Source: Thysanoteuthis rhombus (taxonomy: Eukaryota; Mollusca; Cephalopoda; Oegopsida; Thysanoteuthidae). From it: DNA of 64,000 bases. Positions 16,013 to 27,010 of this stretch are shown one piece after another. Location: NCBI GenBank assembly GCA_963457665.1, contig OY735206.1, positions 57,856,735 through 57,920,734 on the forward strand, written 5' to 3'. Position numbers and translations under genes: made by a program. Each line of letters begins with the position of its first letter. The stretch's first letter is position 1. The notes below the pieces were generated by a model. The model ran no database searches and was not told the DNA's origin. It worked only from the letters and a program-made list of their open reading frames with translations.

Positions 16013-17309
16013 TAATCAACCCGCTGGTTGGTAAGACATCATCCTATGTAAAGAACTCAGCTGACTTCGTAGAAAAACTCAGAGGGACAAACACAACGAA
16101 TGTTGAGCCTAGACGTGGTGAGTCTCTTCACACGAGTTCCTACATCCGAAGCACTGTCAGTAGTTAGGGATAGATTAGGTTCAGATCCCACATTGGATGA
16201 ACGCACCAGCATCCCCCTTAACAACTTAATGGAAATCTTGACCTTCTACATAGAAACAACGTACTTCCAACTGGGCAATGAGATGTACCAACAGGAGGAA
16301 GACTCAGCTATGGGATCACTGCTATCACCAGTGATGGCAAATATATACATGGAGTACTTTGAGGAATTGGCCTTAGGAACATCACCACTAAGGCCTAGCA
16401 TGTGGCTTCGATATGTAGATGACACCTTCGTACTATGGCCACATCCAGAAGACCCACAGTTACTACTTGACCCCGTGAACTCCAACACGGTTCACAATGG
16501 AAAAGGAGAGCAACAATAAATTAGCCTTTTTGGATGTACTGGTAACAAGATCGGAACAAAGTTTCAATACATCTGTGTATCGTAAGCCAACGTTCACTGG
16601 TCAATATCTCAACTTCGCCTCTAACCATCCATACAGTGTTAAGAAAGGAATCATCCAATGCTTACAGCCCCGAGCAAAGCTATTAAGTAGTGACACTGAC
16701 ACATACCTTTGTGAGATGCGTAACATAAGCAAGAATCTCCAGAAAAATGGTTACCCCAAAGGCTAAACTGTCACCACTAGAGAAAAGAGAGTGACAGAGG
16801 AGGAGGATGACAATCATAAACCAACTACAGTCTGTCTCCCCTACCTTAAGAATATGTCTGAGAAGATCAAGAAGATCTGCACCCCATATAATATCCGGGT
16901 TGTATTCAGAAGTAGATCAACACTACGCAGCTACCTCTCCCGCACCAAACCACCCATTGAGTTATCGAACACCAAGAACTGTGTATAATCAATACTGTGC
17001 AGCTGTGGGCACGAATACGCAGGTGAAACATGTTGCCCCTTGAAAGTTCGAGTGGAAGAACACCGAAAAGCGGTGAGCAAAGGTGAAACTAACAAATCAG
17101 GTATAGCTGATCACGCATGGAAAGAAAAGGGAGACCACCGACCCCTGTGGAAGAAGGTTGATGTAATTGACCAGGAAGAACACTGGAAGATTCGAAAATT
17201 GAAAGAGTCGGCCCATATGCTAGGCAAGAGAAACTGCTTCAGTAATCCTAGCATTGAAATGGATACCATATGGGAACCACTAATAATGAAAGACAGAAAA
17301 CAATAACAT
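16013..17309 (+). mobile_element. Penelope-like element, RT plus GIY-YIG endonuclease, lightly decayed
   Basis: The frame beginning near 16013 gives LVGKTSSYVKNSADFVEKL and after a frameshift at about 16098 continues as an RT: motif A SLDVVSLFTRVP, motif B AMGSLLSPVMANIYMEYF, and an intact motif C LRYVDDTFVLW with the YVDD box at 16412-16423. A second frameshift near 16490 leads into FLDVLVTR (motif D), then one frame (16497-17306) interrupted by only two TAA stops, at 16764 and 16986. The C-terminal half has CLPYLKNMSEKIKKICTPYN and the GIY-YIG region, CSCGHEYAGET, KVRVEEHRKAV and DQEEHWKIRKLKESAHML. RT followed by a GIY-YIG endonuclease is the Penelope-like layout. The conserved GIY tyrosine is now the TAA at 16986, and YIG has become YAG. 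The N-terminal RT region is missing. Confidence 0.9.
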
Positions 17310-17620
17310 CAAAAACCAAAAACTGTCACCTGAGGTTTAAGGCTCCTAAAAATTAGCACCTGTTATCCACATAGACACGTAGTGGTTACAGAACCAGACA
17401 AATTACTGCAAGTAATCTGATGGTTCCAGGTGTGAGACGATATTAATACTACGAATGCAAAGAGGGGAGTGCGGTCAATATACCCCAGTCTGTTAAAATA
17501 AAGTGTTCGGTTCGTTACTTCCCCACATTTACCAGATGATACCTGATGAAGGCCGTAGAGTACAACGGCCGAGACGTTGTATGAAAAACAACCAAGATGA
17601 GGATGGTCCGAATATTAATA
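17310..17620 (+). mobile_element. 3' flank of the Penelope-like element with hammerhead-like fold
   Basis: Non-coding sequence directly downstream of the element's stop. It includes an AATAAAG-like signal near 17500 and, at 17530-17605, a sequence that can fold like a hammerhead ribozyme (separate entry). I treat this as the untranslated or pseudo-LTR part of the Penelope-like element. Its true 3' boundary is not visible. Confidence 0.55.
17530..17605 (+). ncRNA. Hammerhead-ribozyme-like motif (degenerate)
   Basis: The core strand CTGATGA (17543-17549) is followed after one extra A by a 5-bp stem GGCCG/CGGCC (17551-17555 with 17566-17570, 10-base loop). Next comes GAGAC (17571-17575) where hammerheads have GAAAC, then a second 5-bp stem GTTGT/ACAAC (17576-17580 with 17588-17592). 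ACCA upstream (about 17530) can pair with TGGT downstream (about 17604) as part of a closing stem I. Hammerhead motifs are known in Penelope-like elements, and the placement just 3' of such an element fits. The GAAA-to-GAGA change, the extra A and the mismatches at the would-be cleavage site argue that this copy is inactive. Confidence 0.5.
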
Positions 17621-20600
17621 GAAATAAGATTCATTATCCTAAGTAAATTAAGTGGTTTACTTTCTCCGATTCTGCATCTTCGATTTTGATTGTTGTGTCT
17701 TTGACTGCCACATATTTGTTGCACATGATATATCATAGCGTGCAAAAAACTCACTCAAGGTTTACCTATTCCAGTAATCATCGGTTTTGATTCACTAGTT
17801 CATTGTTTGGGCCTGGATTGGTGGTATGGGAAGTATATGAATATTGAGTTTCCACATCTTCATTCAAATTTCTTTTGAGTAGTCCATCTCTCTTGCTGGG
17901 ATGTACTGTATTGATGGATTCATTTCTTTTTAAAATATGCACATTTGGGGGCCAAGACTTATGTGAACTGCTTTTTTCAAAGAGATCTCTCTATGTATTT
18001 CTAGTGATCTTGGCAGTTACTCAGTGATTTGGGTATCGTGTAAACCCATTCTGACACATTGTTCATTGATTGCTATGAGCATGAAACTTGAATTTTTCTT
18101 AGTTTTAGGCAAATAGTTAGTTACATATTGGGCAGAATGCAACATATCAGATACATACCGTATGTCTTGATCGGCTTCCTGAAAATACATGGCCTGTTGT
18201 TATAGTAATTGAATAGACCAGATTTTTTTTTTCGATGAAAATATCAAGCCAAATTTTTTTACACCTGATTTCAAAGCACTTGAGGACCTTCAAAATGACC
18301 CAGAGCTCGTAGATTTGGATATATTTCAATTAAGGAGATTGTTTGAGTTTGTATCACTAGTCATTCAAAGAAAGTATTTTTTTATTCTTCAGTCCTGTTT
18401 GACTTACTTTGATATTGCTCTAGGAATGCCTGAATCAAAACCAAAGATATAGTTTTTTTTAATGGGAAGAAAGGATGCTTGAAACAACAAAAAAGTAGCT
18501 TTAATATAATTTCCCATCTTTCCTTCTATTTCCTTCTTTGGGCAATATTGTTATAATTCATTTTTTCTTTTGTGTGTAAATGTTTGCTTATGTTTCTGGA
18601 ATTTCTACAATTTGCCGAGTATATGTATAAGTAGAGCATGTTTCTTTATATTCAGAATGCTTAAGACAACGTACACCAGATGATGAATCACTGATGATTG
18701 AAGTATTAAATAATGCAAACTCATCTGCAATCCTTTCTTTACTCCTTTGGTTTTTTATCATCAATTTCAATCCATGAGGTGGGTAGAATTATGTGTTTTT
18801 CTTTTCATAGAATGTTTGTCTCTGTAGTCAATGTAAGCAGGGAATACGTTGTGCATCACGTTTCTGAAGTTCGACACGGTAAAAAAAAAAGTAGTGTTTC
18901 GTATCAGAATCTGATATCGTTCTGTTTTTTTTTTTAAATTCCATAATATCCCTCAGTACACATAAGTGCAATAAGTTTCTCGGATCACTTAAGGATGCAC
19001 ATCGTTGATCGGGGAAAATTTTCATTGACCTGTTTATTCTTCAAATTATTATCTTTATTTCTTATATTTTTGTATTCAGTTTTCTGATCGTAGACTGTCT
19101 GATATATTTGATGGTATTCAAAGTCTCAGTCAAATTCTGCACGGTTGGAGGTTTGTAACGATGTTGATACCCCAAGCTGACAGAGTTTTGAAAAAAATGT
19201 ATTGGCTTTCTGATAGTAGGAGACATAACCTCTTAAATGTTTAATGGCATTGAAAACATTGTTATTTATCTTCGGATCATCTTCCCTTGTGTATTTGTTA
19301 GAAATCTGAGACAACTTTGGTTGTTTGGCAGCTTTACTCAAATAGGTTGCTTTTAGTCTCTTCACTTCTATCAACACTTCAACTAAAAGAAGAGAGAACA
19401 TGTAATTATAAGTCAGCTTAAAATAATTCGTAAATCCAATATCTGAGCCCCTTAGCAAAGTTGATGTTAGATGGTATATAATTCCGTATTGAGAAAAGAG
19501 AAAGAAAACCTTTTTCTATAAATTCTCCAATTCATGAATCCCCTTTCCAGCCTTGGAGCAATGAAAGTATCAGAGACTTTTCTTACTTGCTTCACAGTTT
19601 ATAACGCGAATTCTGATGTTTGAACGTCATTTTTACTTTTATCGGATAAATTGATAAATGTGGTAGAAATATAATTTTCGGCACGTGAATATATACATTC
19701 TTCAATTTTGGATCTCAACTCCACACAATCTTTTATTCATGTTGATGGAAACTATACAATTTCCTTTCTAATTTGAGTGAAGTTATCAATTTTAACCTTT
19801 GTATTTTTTCACTTCCCCATTAAAGCCATATAGTGACTGGATGATTCTCACTACATCATGAATACATTCACTTTTAGCATCTAGAGAGACTACAATATCA
19901 CCTCTTCGAATCTTAATCTTCTCACATTTAGATTTTTTTCCGGCTCATTCCTTTGATCATCCTCTTGTATATCACCTTTGTAATTACAAAAAAATATATC
20001 TTCCTCTTCATCAGATTAAACTATCACCTCTTTATCACTGTATCTTTTGTAGCCTCCAATTTCGACTCACTCGAAATGCACGATCAAATCTGTTAGTTTC
20101 AGAGCTGATATTCTGTGTATGTATTGGTCAAATAAGTAGAATGGTCACTCCTGATCAATGCCTTACTAATAACTGTAGTTTTGGGATATGGCATATTAGC
20201 CTCGTCTATTTGTTTTTTGTTTGTTTTTTTTGGGGGGGGGGTCCAGTTGTTCATCTGCAACAAGTAACCGACTGTCTATTCTGTTGTAACTAAAGAGATA
20301 GGTAATTATCTGAAACCAATTTCAAAATATGAAAAGCTCATCTTTGTTAATATTCCTAAGTACAATTAACTTTATATTCAAATTTACGCCTGAAACACCA
20401 GCGACTGTTCTATGGTAAGCGTTTTATTTGTTCTGTATATCAAATTTGTTATTATGAGAATGAGGTCGCGTATCTCCTTGAAATATCTTGCTCTTGGCAA
20501 GTATGCGACTCTAATGAAATATATGATAAGCTTCAGCAAGTAATCCTCTCATCTGTTCAGTTTCAATTTTTTTTAAATCATGTATTTTAGTGTACAAATG

Positions 20601-20890
20601 CTTTCAAGCAAAAAAAAAATAAACATATATTCTGGAAATTGAGGAAGCTGAACACTTCATTTTGGTATTGTGTAAGTTAACGTTTAATGTTTTGTTTATT
20701 TGAATTTTGCAAAAATGTGGTATTTGTCATCAACGCTGGTTGATTATTGATTATTCTCTTTGATGCACTCTTTGTATTTATCTTCTCTCACGCTGTCTGC
20801 TAGAGGAGAATGTCTGGTAGACTTTATCTCCAAACGTGTATAGCAGTCTAATTCCATTGCAGTCTCTACTTATGTGTATTTTTTTTTCAT
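17621..20890 (-). other. Mostly unassigned DNA with possible decayed minus-strand coding pieces
   Basis: The longest non-repeat frame is minus-strand 19126-19458 (110 codons), containing KINNNVFNAIKHLRGYVSYY and SNRAEFD. Immediately upstream on the same strand, interrupted frames read VRKVSDTFIAPRLEGGFMNW (about 19530-19590) and ELRSKIEECIYSRAENYIST (about 19660-19720). These look like remnants of one protein but match no family I can name. The rest shows nothing recognisable. Confidence 0.3.
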
Positions 20891-21005
20891 AACAGAACTG
20901 TTTTTCTTCTTTGAATTTTTGTTCGTTGATACTTTTGTATGGGTGTCAGTTTTAGATACACTACACAATACTAATCCCTCAAGTTTATTCTAGCCTTCGT
21001 GTTGT

Positions 21006-21345
21006 TTCAGTATCTTAAATCTGTTTTCAGCATTATAGAGCTCTCTTCTTTCACTTATAGTGTAACTTTGGGACATATATTTGTTTTAGTTGATGCTAAC
21101 GTATTATTTAGTATCATAGATGTGTTTTCAGCAAAACGTGTTTTGTTAATCCACTTGTATATTTTGGTAATTAACTTTAGTACATTCATTAGTTTCAGTT
21201 GATGCTCTCATTCAACTTAGTATCTTGGATTTATTTTCAGCCAATCAGTTTTTGTTTCTTTCGCTTGCATTTTTAAGTAAGTAACTCTAGCACATCCCCG
21301 AGATGCTTTCTTATATGCTTATATAACAGATCTGATTTTAGCATA
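21006..21345 (+). repeat. Diverged ~100-110 bp tandem repeat (minisatellite)
   Basis: Three to four units are aligned by the block TATCxTxxATxTxTTTTCAGC, which starts at about 21011, 21112, 21221 and, weakest, about 21320 (spacing 101, 109 and about 99). Other shared blocks are TTTCxCTTGTATTTT-like, TAACTTTxGxACAT and TTAGTTGATGCT. A further eroded unit may lie near 20890. Units differ at many positions, so the array is old. Confidence 0.7.
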
Positions 21346-22429
21346 ATAGTTTGAGTTTGTTTTGGGTTTTTTTTCCTTATGGGGTTTTCGTAAATTTAGA
21401 GCATTTACTATCTTTGGACTTCCTCTCAAGTCTTGTAACGGTTCATGGGTGGATTAACTGGAAATACCGATTTACGAATTATCAGAGAGTCAGTGGAACA
21501 GAAAGCGTCTTCTTTTGTTTGGTTATGGAATGTTATCAAGATATCATTTTGCTAGAACATAACATTGAAATAACAAATAAATCCTCAGCCAAAGAGCCAT
21601 TCCCTTCATATCCGTTAGTTTGCGTTTCCAAGTGTCTTTTAAAGATTCATGCTGCTATTGATAAATCAAATTCTTCATCCATAATAACACTTTCAGGACA
21701 AACATTAAAAGCCACAATACAAAACCAGATAGACTGAATTAATCGAACAACGCAAGTTATTCTCTGTTTCGAAAGTCTGGAAGAAAAAACTATAATTGCA
21801 TCAAAAATTAAACGAAGATATGTAGTAAATAATTTGGGAATGAAAATTATCGTTGATATGTATATTAAACGTTTTTGACAGCTAATCATGTTAGCCCTAA
21901 AATTAAGTAATCAATATTGATCTGATAAAATAGATTCTAGTGAATAGAGAGCTCACTGCTTGAACACAAGAAAAATATTATTAAAAGTTAGTTTGATTGT
22001 TAATAAACGCAGGAAAAAAAGACAAACGAGTAGGTTAACAATAACAATGAGTTTTAATTCTCAAATGAATTTTAAAAAAGGAAGACAGAAGTTTTTTGCC
22101 AACACAAAGATGTTTGCAGAGATCTACCGCGATAAGGATCAGACGAAAGGAAGAATGAATGGAAAGGATGTCACTTTCTAAATGTGAGATAGAGTTTTAG
22201 GAATGTCTGTCAGTTTTGGTCTTTTAAATTATAACCACTATTATGTTATCTTTGGAAGTCAGACCCAACTACTTTGAGTGTGCTTAACTTAGTTAAAATG
22301 TGTTCTTGGAGATGATAGGAGAATGGAATACTTTTATATATATGGGTGGGTATGTATATATTTGTGTAAAGAGGAGTGTGTGAGTGTAGAAACTATATCA
22401 AGTATATTAACTAAAGAGAAAGCGAAAAC
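21346..22429. other. Anonymous AT-rich DNA
   Basis: Includes a plus-strand open frame of 128 codons (21351-21737) with no recognised domain and an antisense frame overlapping its end. A frame of this length is near chance expectation at this base composition, so I do not call a gene. Confidence 0.4.
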
Positions 22430-23030
22430 ATGAGCTTACCTCGAGGCCGTCAGAACAGAGAGATATAGATAGTTTCACCACTTAAGTTGAAATACTTTAA
22501 AGATAACGATCGGTTATCTTATTGGTAGTTATGTGACGTTAAAGAAGAAGCAACAAAGAATTTACCAAAGAGATGTTAGAGATTGCAGGTAGATATCTGC
22601 CGAGGGCAGATAACTCCACGTATGTGTGACTTTTTTATTACTAAAAAGATGGGCACAACAAAAGTAGTGTAGCAAGACACGTGTACACACGTCGAACGAA
22701 GGGGACCATTAGTTTTAGGAGGAATTAGTTGTGGGATCAGCTGGTCACTTGCAGTCTCCCAAACGAAGATTTTTTACACTCCTATCCAACCAGCATTTAG
22801 CTTGAAAGTTGCCTTCTTATTGGTTGACACGAAGGGAAATCGGAATCTTGCGGTAAGCAGACGGAAAAGGATACCAATAGCGTATACATCTCCCCTCGCC
22901 AGTTTTTGGCTGGTGAAGATTGGAGAGCTAGATGAAGTAGCCAGCAGATTAGTGTCCATAACCGATGGAGGTCTGAACGACCAGCTACGAACGATAGGAG
23001 AGTTTTACAATCTTTGAATCCCTGAAGTTT
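22430..23030. other. GC-richer island of unknown identity
   Basis: About 600 bases with clearly higher GC than either flank. It is free of microsatellites and has open frames on both strands over 22774-23017 (71 codons plus, 61 codons minus) that carry no recognised domain. Candidates include a solo LTR, a non-autonomous transposon or a genuine exon. I could not find direct terminal repeats or splice signals that decide between them. Confidence 0.35.
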
Positions 23031-23347
23031 GTTTTGGAAATTTTCATTTCCCTTAGCATTTTATCCCTGTTTCCCCTTTAAGGTGGATAAATCTGAGACA
23101 GGAATGAATTGAAAGGTTTTTCTAATGATATTAATGTATCAATAATAAATATGTAAATGAATTGAACGTTTCTAAAACAATATTTACTTTTTATTGTTTT
23201 TAGTCAAGTTTTTTTGTTATAATCCTGATATATTTATGATAGATATTGAAAAGTGTTGAACAATTTTTTATGTATCATCCGTTTATAATATCGGTACACA
23301 GCAATCAGAAAATCGGTTCTCAATTATAAATGATATCAAAAACCAAT
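23031..23347. other. Anonymous AT-rich DNA
   Basis: No supported feature. Confidence 0.5.
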
Positions 23348-23425
23348 CGGCCTCTCCGGGTGGAATTTGATCCCAAGATCAACTGATTTTCAAATGAGCG
23401 TTTGGGACCATTGAGCAACAGAAAA
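23348..23425 (-). repeat. tRNA-like sequence, probable SINE head
   Basis: On the minus strand TTGCTCAATGGTCCCAAACG resembles a tRNA D-arm/A box, and GGATCAAATTCCACC resembles a T-arm/B box, separated by roughly the spacing expected in a tRNA. A mature tRNA is unlikely because the intervening anticodon arm is not convincing. Confidence 0.45.
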
Positions 23426-23474
23426 AAAATAATCAATTAACTTTAGATTTTTTTTCAATGATACATTTGTGTAG

Positions 23475-23476
<2 letters not shown>

Positions 23477-23530
<54 letters not shown>
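23477..23530. repeat. (TA)n microsatellite
   Basis: About 27 uninterrupted TA units. The overlapping minus-strand 102-codon frame ends in Tyr-Ile repeats encoded here and has no domain in its unique part. Confidence 0.97.
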
Positions 23531-23533
<3 letters not shown>

Positions 23534-24099
23534 TATAGTCTAGAACACTCTTAATAACTTTTTTGAAACTCACATGGGCAGATAGTGCAAATCTCAATTT
23601 CACGGCCAAACAATCAAAACATTGCATGCAAGGCCATTTTTGTTTTTGAAAAAGGAATAATGTAAAAAAAGAAAAATTTGTCGAGTGTTTCTTTTGGGTT
23701 GGGACGTGTTTGAAGAAAAAATATTGTCCCTTTGGAATGTTATTTCGTGTTCTGCATGTAAATGCCAAGAGAGACTGAAACATTCCAGCGAAGATAGGAT
23801 TTATTTGATTGAAAAAGAATTGTTTAATTCAACATTTTTCTATTCATGAAAAAGTGGCAGGATAATCTAACCGAGAGGAAAACGAAAAAAAAGAAAATAA
23901 TAATAAGGACAAAACCTGAAATGTTGGCAACGAATAAATATTATATTTTATTTTGAACTCCATCGAGATTTCAGAAGTGGGTATAGTTCTGCTGAATCTC
24001 TTTTGAAACAAAGTGTATTGTTGTATTCGTTATGAGTACAGAAATTTCACGTAAACTAAACTGAAAGTAACTGCCAATGATTTAGTGGGTAAAGGGGGC
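23531..24099. other. Anonymous AT-rich DNA
   Basis: No supported feature. It may include the extreme 3' end of the inverted RTE segment that starts at about 24100. Confidence 0.45.
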
Positions 24100-24740
24100 T
24101 AATAGACCTTAGATTAATCATGTTTTAATAAGTAAATTCAAGGAACACACTGGTGACTGATGTCGCCCTTGTTCGCTAGGATGTTGTCTATCTTATTCTT
24201 GATTTCACGCATTGGGCTACCCTAAGTCCACTTTTTATCGACTCCCTTAAAAAAAAAAACTTAATGATTTTGTTGTTGCAAAATCTACAAGGTCATCACA
24301 TTTCTCGATACAAATTTGTTTCCATACTTGCCAATGCATATTTCAATACCATGTTCTACTTGTGTCTTGAAGTCTCCCATAATTGATGTTGAAATATATT
24401 TGGGCTTTTTAAAGTGTGAAATTAAAATCATCGTAGAATTTTAGCTCGTTGTCGCTTGATTGAGAAGAGGGATCAAAAACTTGAAAAATGTTCAGTCTAT
24501 ACCTATTTGAGAGCTGTGTACTGACATTGGTCACAAGATCTGAGGTTGCCTTGAATCTAACAACATCGTCTTTCAGGTTTTTTTTTATAAATTAGAAAAC
24601 CAACTCCGCTTTGTCCTCTTTTTTCTCTTCCACAAGCACGTTCAAAATATGTTTGCCGTTTAGTTTATTTTGTTCCTTTCCAGGTCTTCTCATTCCATTA
24701 GTACCGATAATATCTCAATTTATTTTGAATTTAAGTTAGG
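24100..24740 (-). mobile_element. RTE-type LINE, apurinic-like endonuclease domain (inverted 5' part)
   Basis: Minus-strand frames give an AP-endonuclease-type domain typical of RTE and related LINEs: GTNGMRRPGKEQNKL, KNLKDDVVRFKATSD, NRYRLNIFQVFDPSSQSSD, then MGDFKTQVEHGIE, where the family has GDFN and the catalytic Asn is now Lys, then DLVDFATTKSLS and KIDNILANKGDI. Frameshifts and stops make it non-functional. The domain that should follow (linker and RT) lies just to the right but on the opposite strand (25205-27010), so this is read as the inverted 5' part of the same insertion. Confidence 0.75.
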
Positions 24741-25160
24741 TGGTTAGGTGCATATCCGTGGAGAGTATCCTGACGTTATGGGTTCCTATGTATTATGTTG
24801 TTTTCTTTGTGATGTTCATTGGGTTGTGTTTGGGTAGTCGTACTTGAATCACGTCATCCCAAACCAAAGTGGAGGATGTGACTGGGCTTTTTGAGACAGC
24901 TGACCTAGCAAAACAGAAGTTTTCTTTGTGACGTCTTTGAAGTTGCGTTTGGGTGGTCACTCTTGCAGCACATCACCTGCACCCAGATGCAATGGTTATG
25001 GCTTGGCCTTTTGGGATCGATGACCGAGCAGGAATAGCGGGTATATTTTTGATCTCACAAATCATGGAGTATTTCTGGCCATGCTTTGCCACGCACGCCT
25101 ATTAAGTGTTAAGGGGTCTGTGTGTTTGGAACTACTTGGTGGTTCCAATTACCATTCTAA
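24741..25160 (-). mobile_element. Probable 5' untranslated region of the RTE-type LINE with two tandem units
   Basis: Lies directly upstream of the endonuclease domain on the minus strand. It contains two tandem units of 119 bases (24800-24918 and 24919-25037 on the plus strand), each beginning GTTTTCTTTGTGA and sharing TTGxGTTTGGGTxGTC, then a GGCTTxxCTTTT-type block and TGACCxAGCA. GC content is higher than in the flanks. Tandem 5' monomers are known from other LINE families; a promoter role here is inference. Confidence 0.55.
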
Positions 25161-25204
25161 GTTTTATGTGTCAGGTTTAATTGGGATACATGTTTCCAAT
25201 AGCA

Positions 25205-27010
25205 GGGATTTATCTCCGACTTGAAACCCATAAGCAAACTTTCAGAAGACACCGAGGATTCACAAAAGAAAAAACGCAGGAATTTCATGCCACAAACAAC
25301 AATTAGAAAGATAGAGGCAGCACAAATGAGCAAAACCATCCAAAATATACGAAAGGAATACAAAAAAAGATATAAGACAGCATTTATTGAAAGTATTCCG
25401 GGAGGATTTAAGGGATTTAGAACTATTAGAAAATATCTCAGTACAGGAAGAAAACTAATAACTAGTGTACTCAAAGCAAGAGAAAAACTGACAACGGATA
25501 CAGGACCAAGTTGTCAAACGTGCACAAGAATTTTACAGAAATCCCTAATCCACCAAACAAAGGACGCAGAAAAATGAACAAGAAAGACGAGCCAAGAGTA
25601 ATCAATTTGAGAATTTCCCAGAAGTCACCCCGCAGGGAGAAAAGAAAATCATCAAACAGACAAACGAAAAGGAAAAGCCGTTGGACCCAATTACATCACC
25701 TTCGACCTACTTTGAAAAGTGATCAATAGAAAACAAACTTCCCTATTCAAATATGCCTCAAACAAAGTAAAATCCCAGAAGAGTGGAACATTGCAATCAT
25801 AATGCTGTTACATAAAAAAAAACTCAAAAGATCTCCCTGACTACAGACTAATAAGCCATTCATCTGCATCTAAAAACTGTTTACTGAAGACTGAATGATC
25901 AAAACGCTAAATGGAAACAATCTGCAGGAACATCTGGCTTCAGTAATAGAAAATATGCCCATTTCTGTTAATTAAGTAAAAGGGAAAGCAACATCATATA
26001 GTGGTACTAGCTGTAGCATTTGTCAACTTAGAAATAAGCTTTCAATTCAGAAGAAATCTCCAAAGCAATTGACACAATAATACAACAGTATTAGACCCTG
26101 TCGGAGTCAGAGTGCTGCAACATATCTATTAACGCAGCAATATTTTCATCAGGCTACATAAAGACTCTGAGCCCTTTCAACTGGAAGAGTAATGAGACTA
26201 GGTGACACCAACCCACCTGAATTCTTCACAACCTGCCTCGAGGTAACCTCGCGAAAATCAAAATACGAACAAAGGGAATCAGGATGGACAGAGAATACGT
26301 AAGTTACTTCAGATTTACTTACAACATCGTCCTTTCTGGTAAGAACCGTTGTAATCACCGAATAATGTTAGACGAACTAAATGAAGCAGAAAAGACACTT
26401 GGCATCCTCATAAATGTCGACAAAACAAATATCATGTCCAACAGACAGGTTAGGGACAAAGCCACAATGAACCAAATCGAAAATGCAGAACTGGAGAAAG
26501 TTCTGCATCTACATAGGACAGGAATCGGTAAGTTTTCGATAGAGAAAGCTCCACTTTCAGGAAAGAGTAAATCCCAATAGTCCTAAAAAGAAGGATATAC
26601 AACCAATGTATCCGAAGATAGTCACCTACTGAGCTGAAACGTGGAACCTAACCAAAAGATTGACCCTCAAACTGAAAACTATGCACCGTGCTCTGATGTG
26701 AATCACGTACAACCTCAGGGGGAGAGATTATAAGCCAGCACACTACATAGGAGGAAAACCAAGAGCAAGAGATATCATAGTATCCATCAAAAATGGCACA
26801 GGGCTGGTCATGTTGCAGGAATGTCAGAGAACCGTTGATTATAACGACTGATCCCAGATCCCAAGAGTTCAGGTGCTAAGCTGTACCCAACAGAAAGTGA
26901 GATGGTGTGATGAGCTTGATAAATCAAAAAGCCCTAGCTCTGCAGTGTTCATGATAGAGAGATATGGTCAATCTTAGAGAAGGCTGCTCTTGCTGCTGCT
27001 GATGATAAAG
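25205..27010 (+). mobile_element. RTE-type LINE, linker, reverse transcriptase and 3' end
   Basis: Plus-strand frames continue the RTE protein after the endonuclease: a Lys-rich linker (MSKTIQNIRKEYKKRYKTAF), RKYLSTGRKLITSVL, then SKIPEEWNIAIIMLLHKK (RT fingers), FIRLHKDSEPFQLEE (motif B approach), and YVSYFRFTYNIVLSG at 26296-26340, where motif C should read FADD but is FTYN. Next come LDELNEAEKTLGILINVDKT, a degenerate TYGAETW block near 26620, and KWHRAGHVAGMSE. The tail region near 26985-27020 is rich in GCT/GCTG and GATGAT triplets. Many stops and frameshifts are present. Together with 24100-25160 this forms one 5'-inverted, otherwise near full-length copy. Confidence 0.85.

Noticed and set aside
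21351..21737. 128-codon plus-strand open frame
   Set aside because: The length is near chance expectation, the composition follows the local T-rich DNA and no domain is visible.
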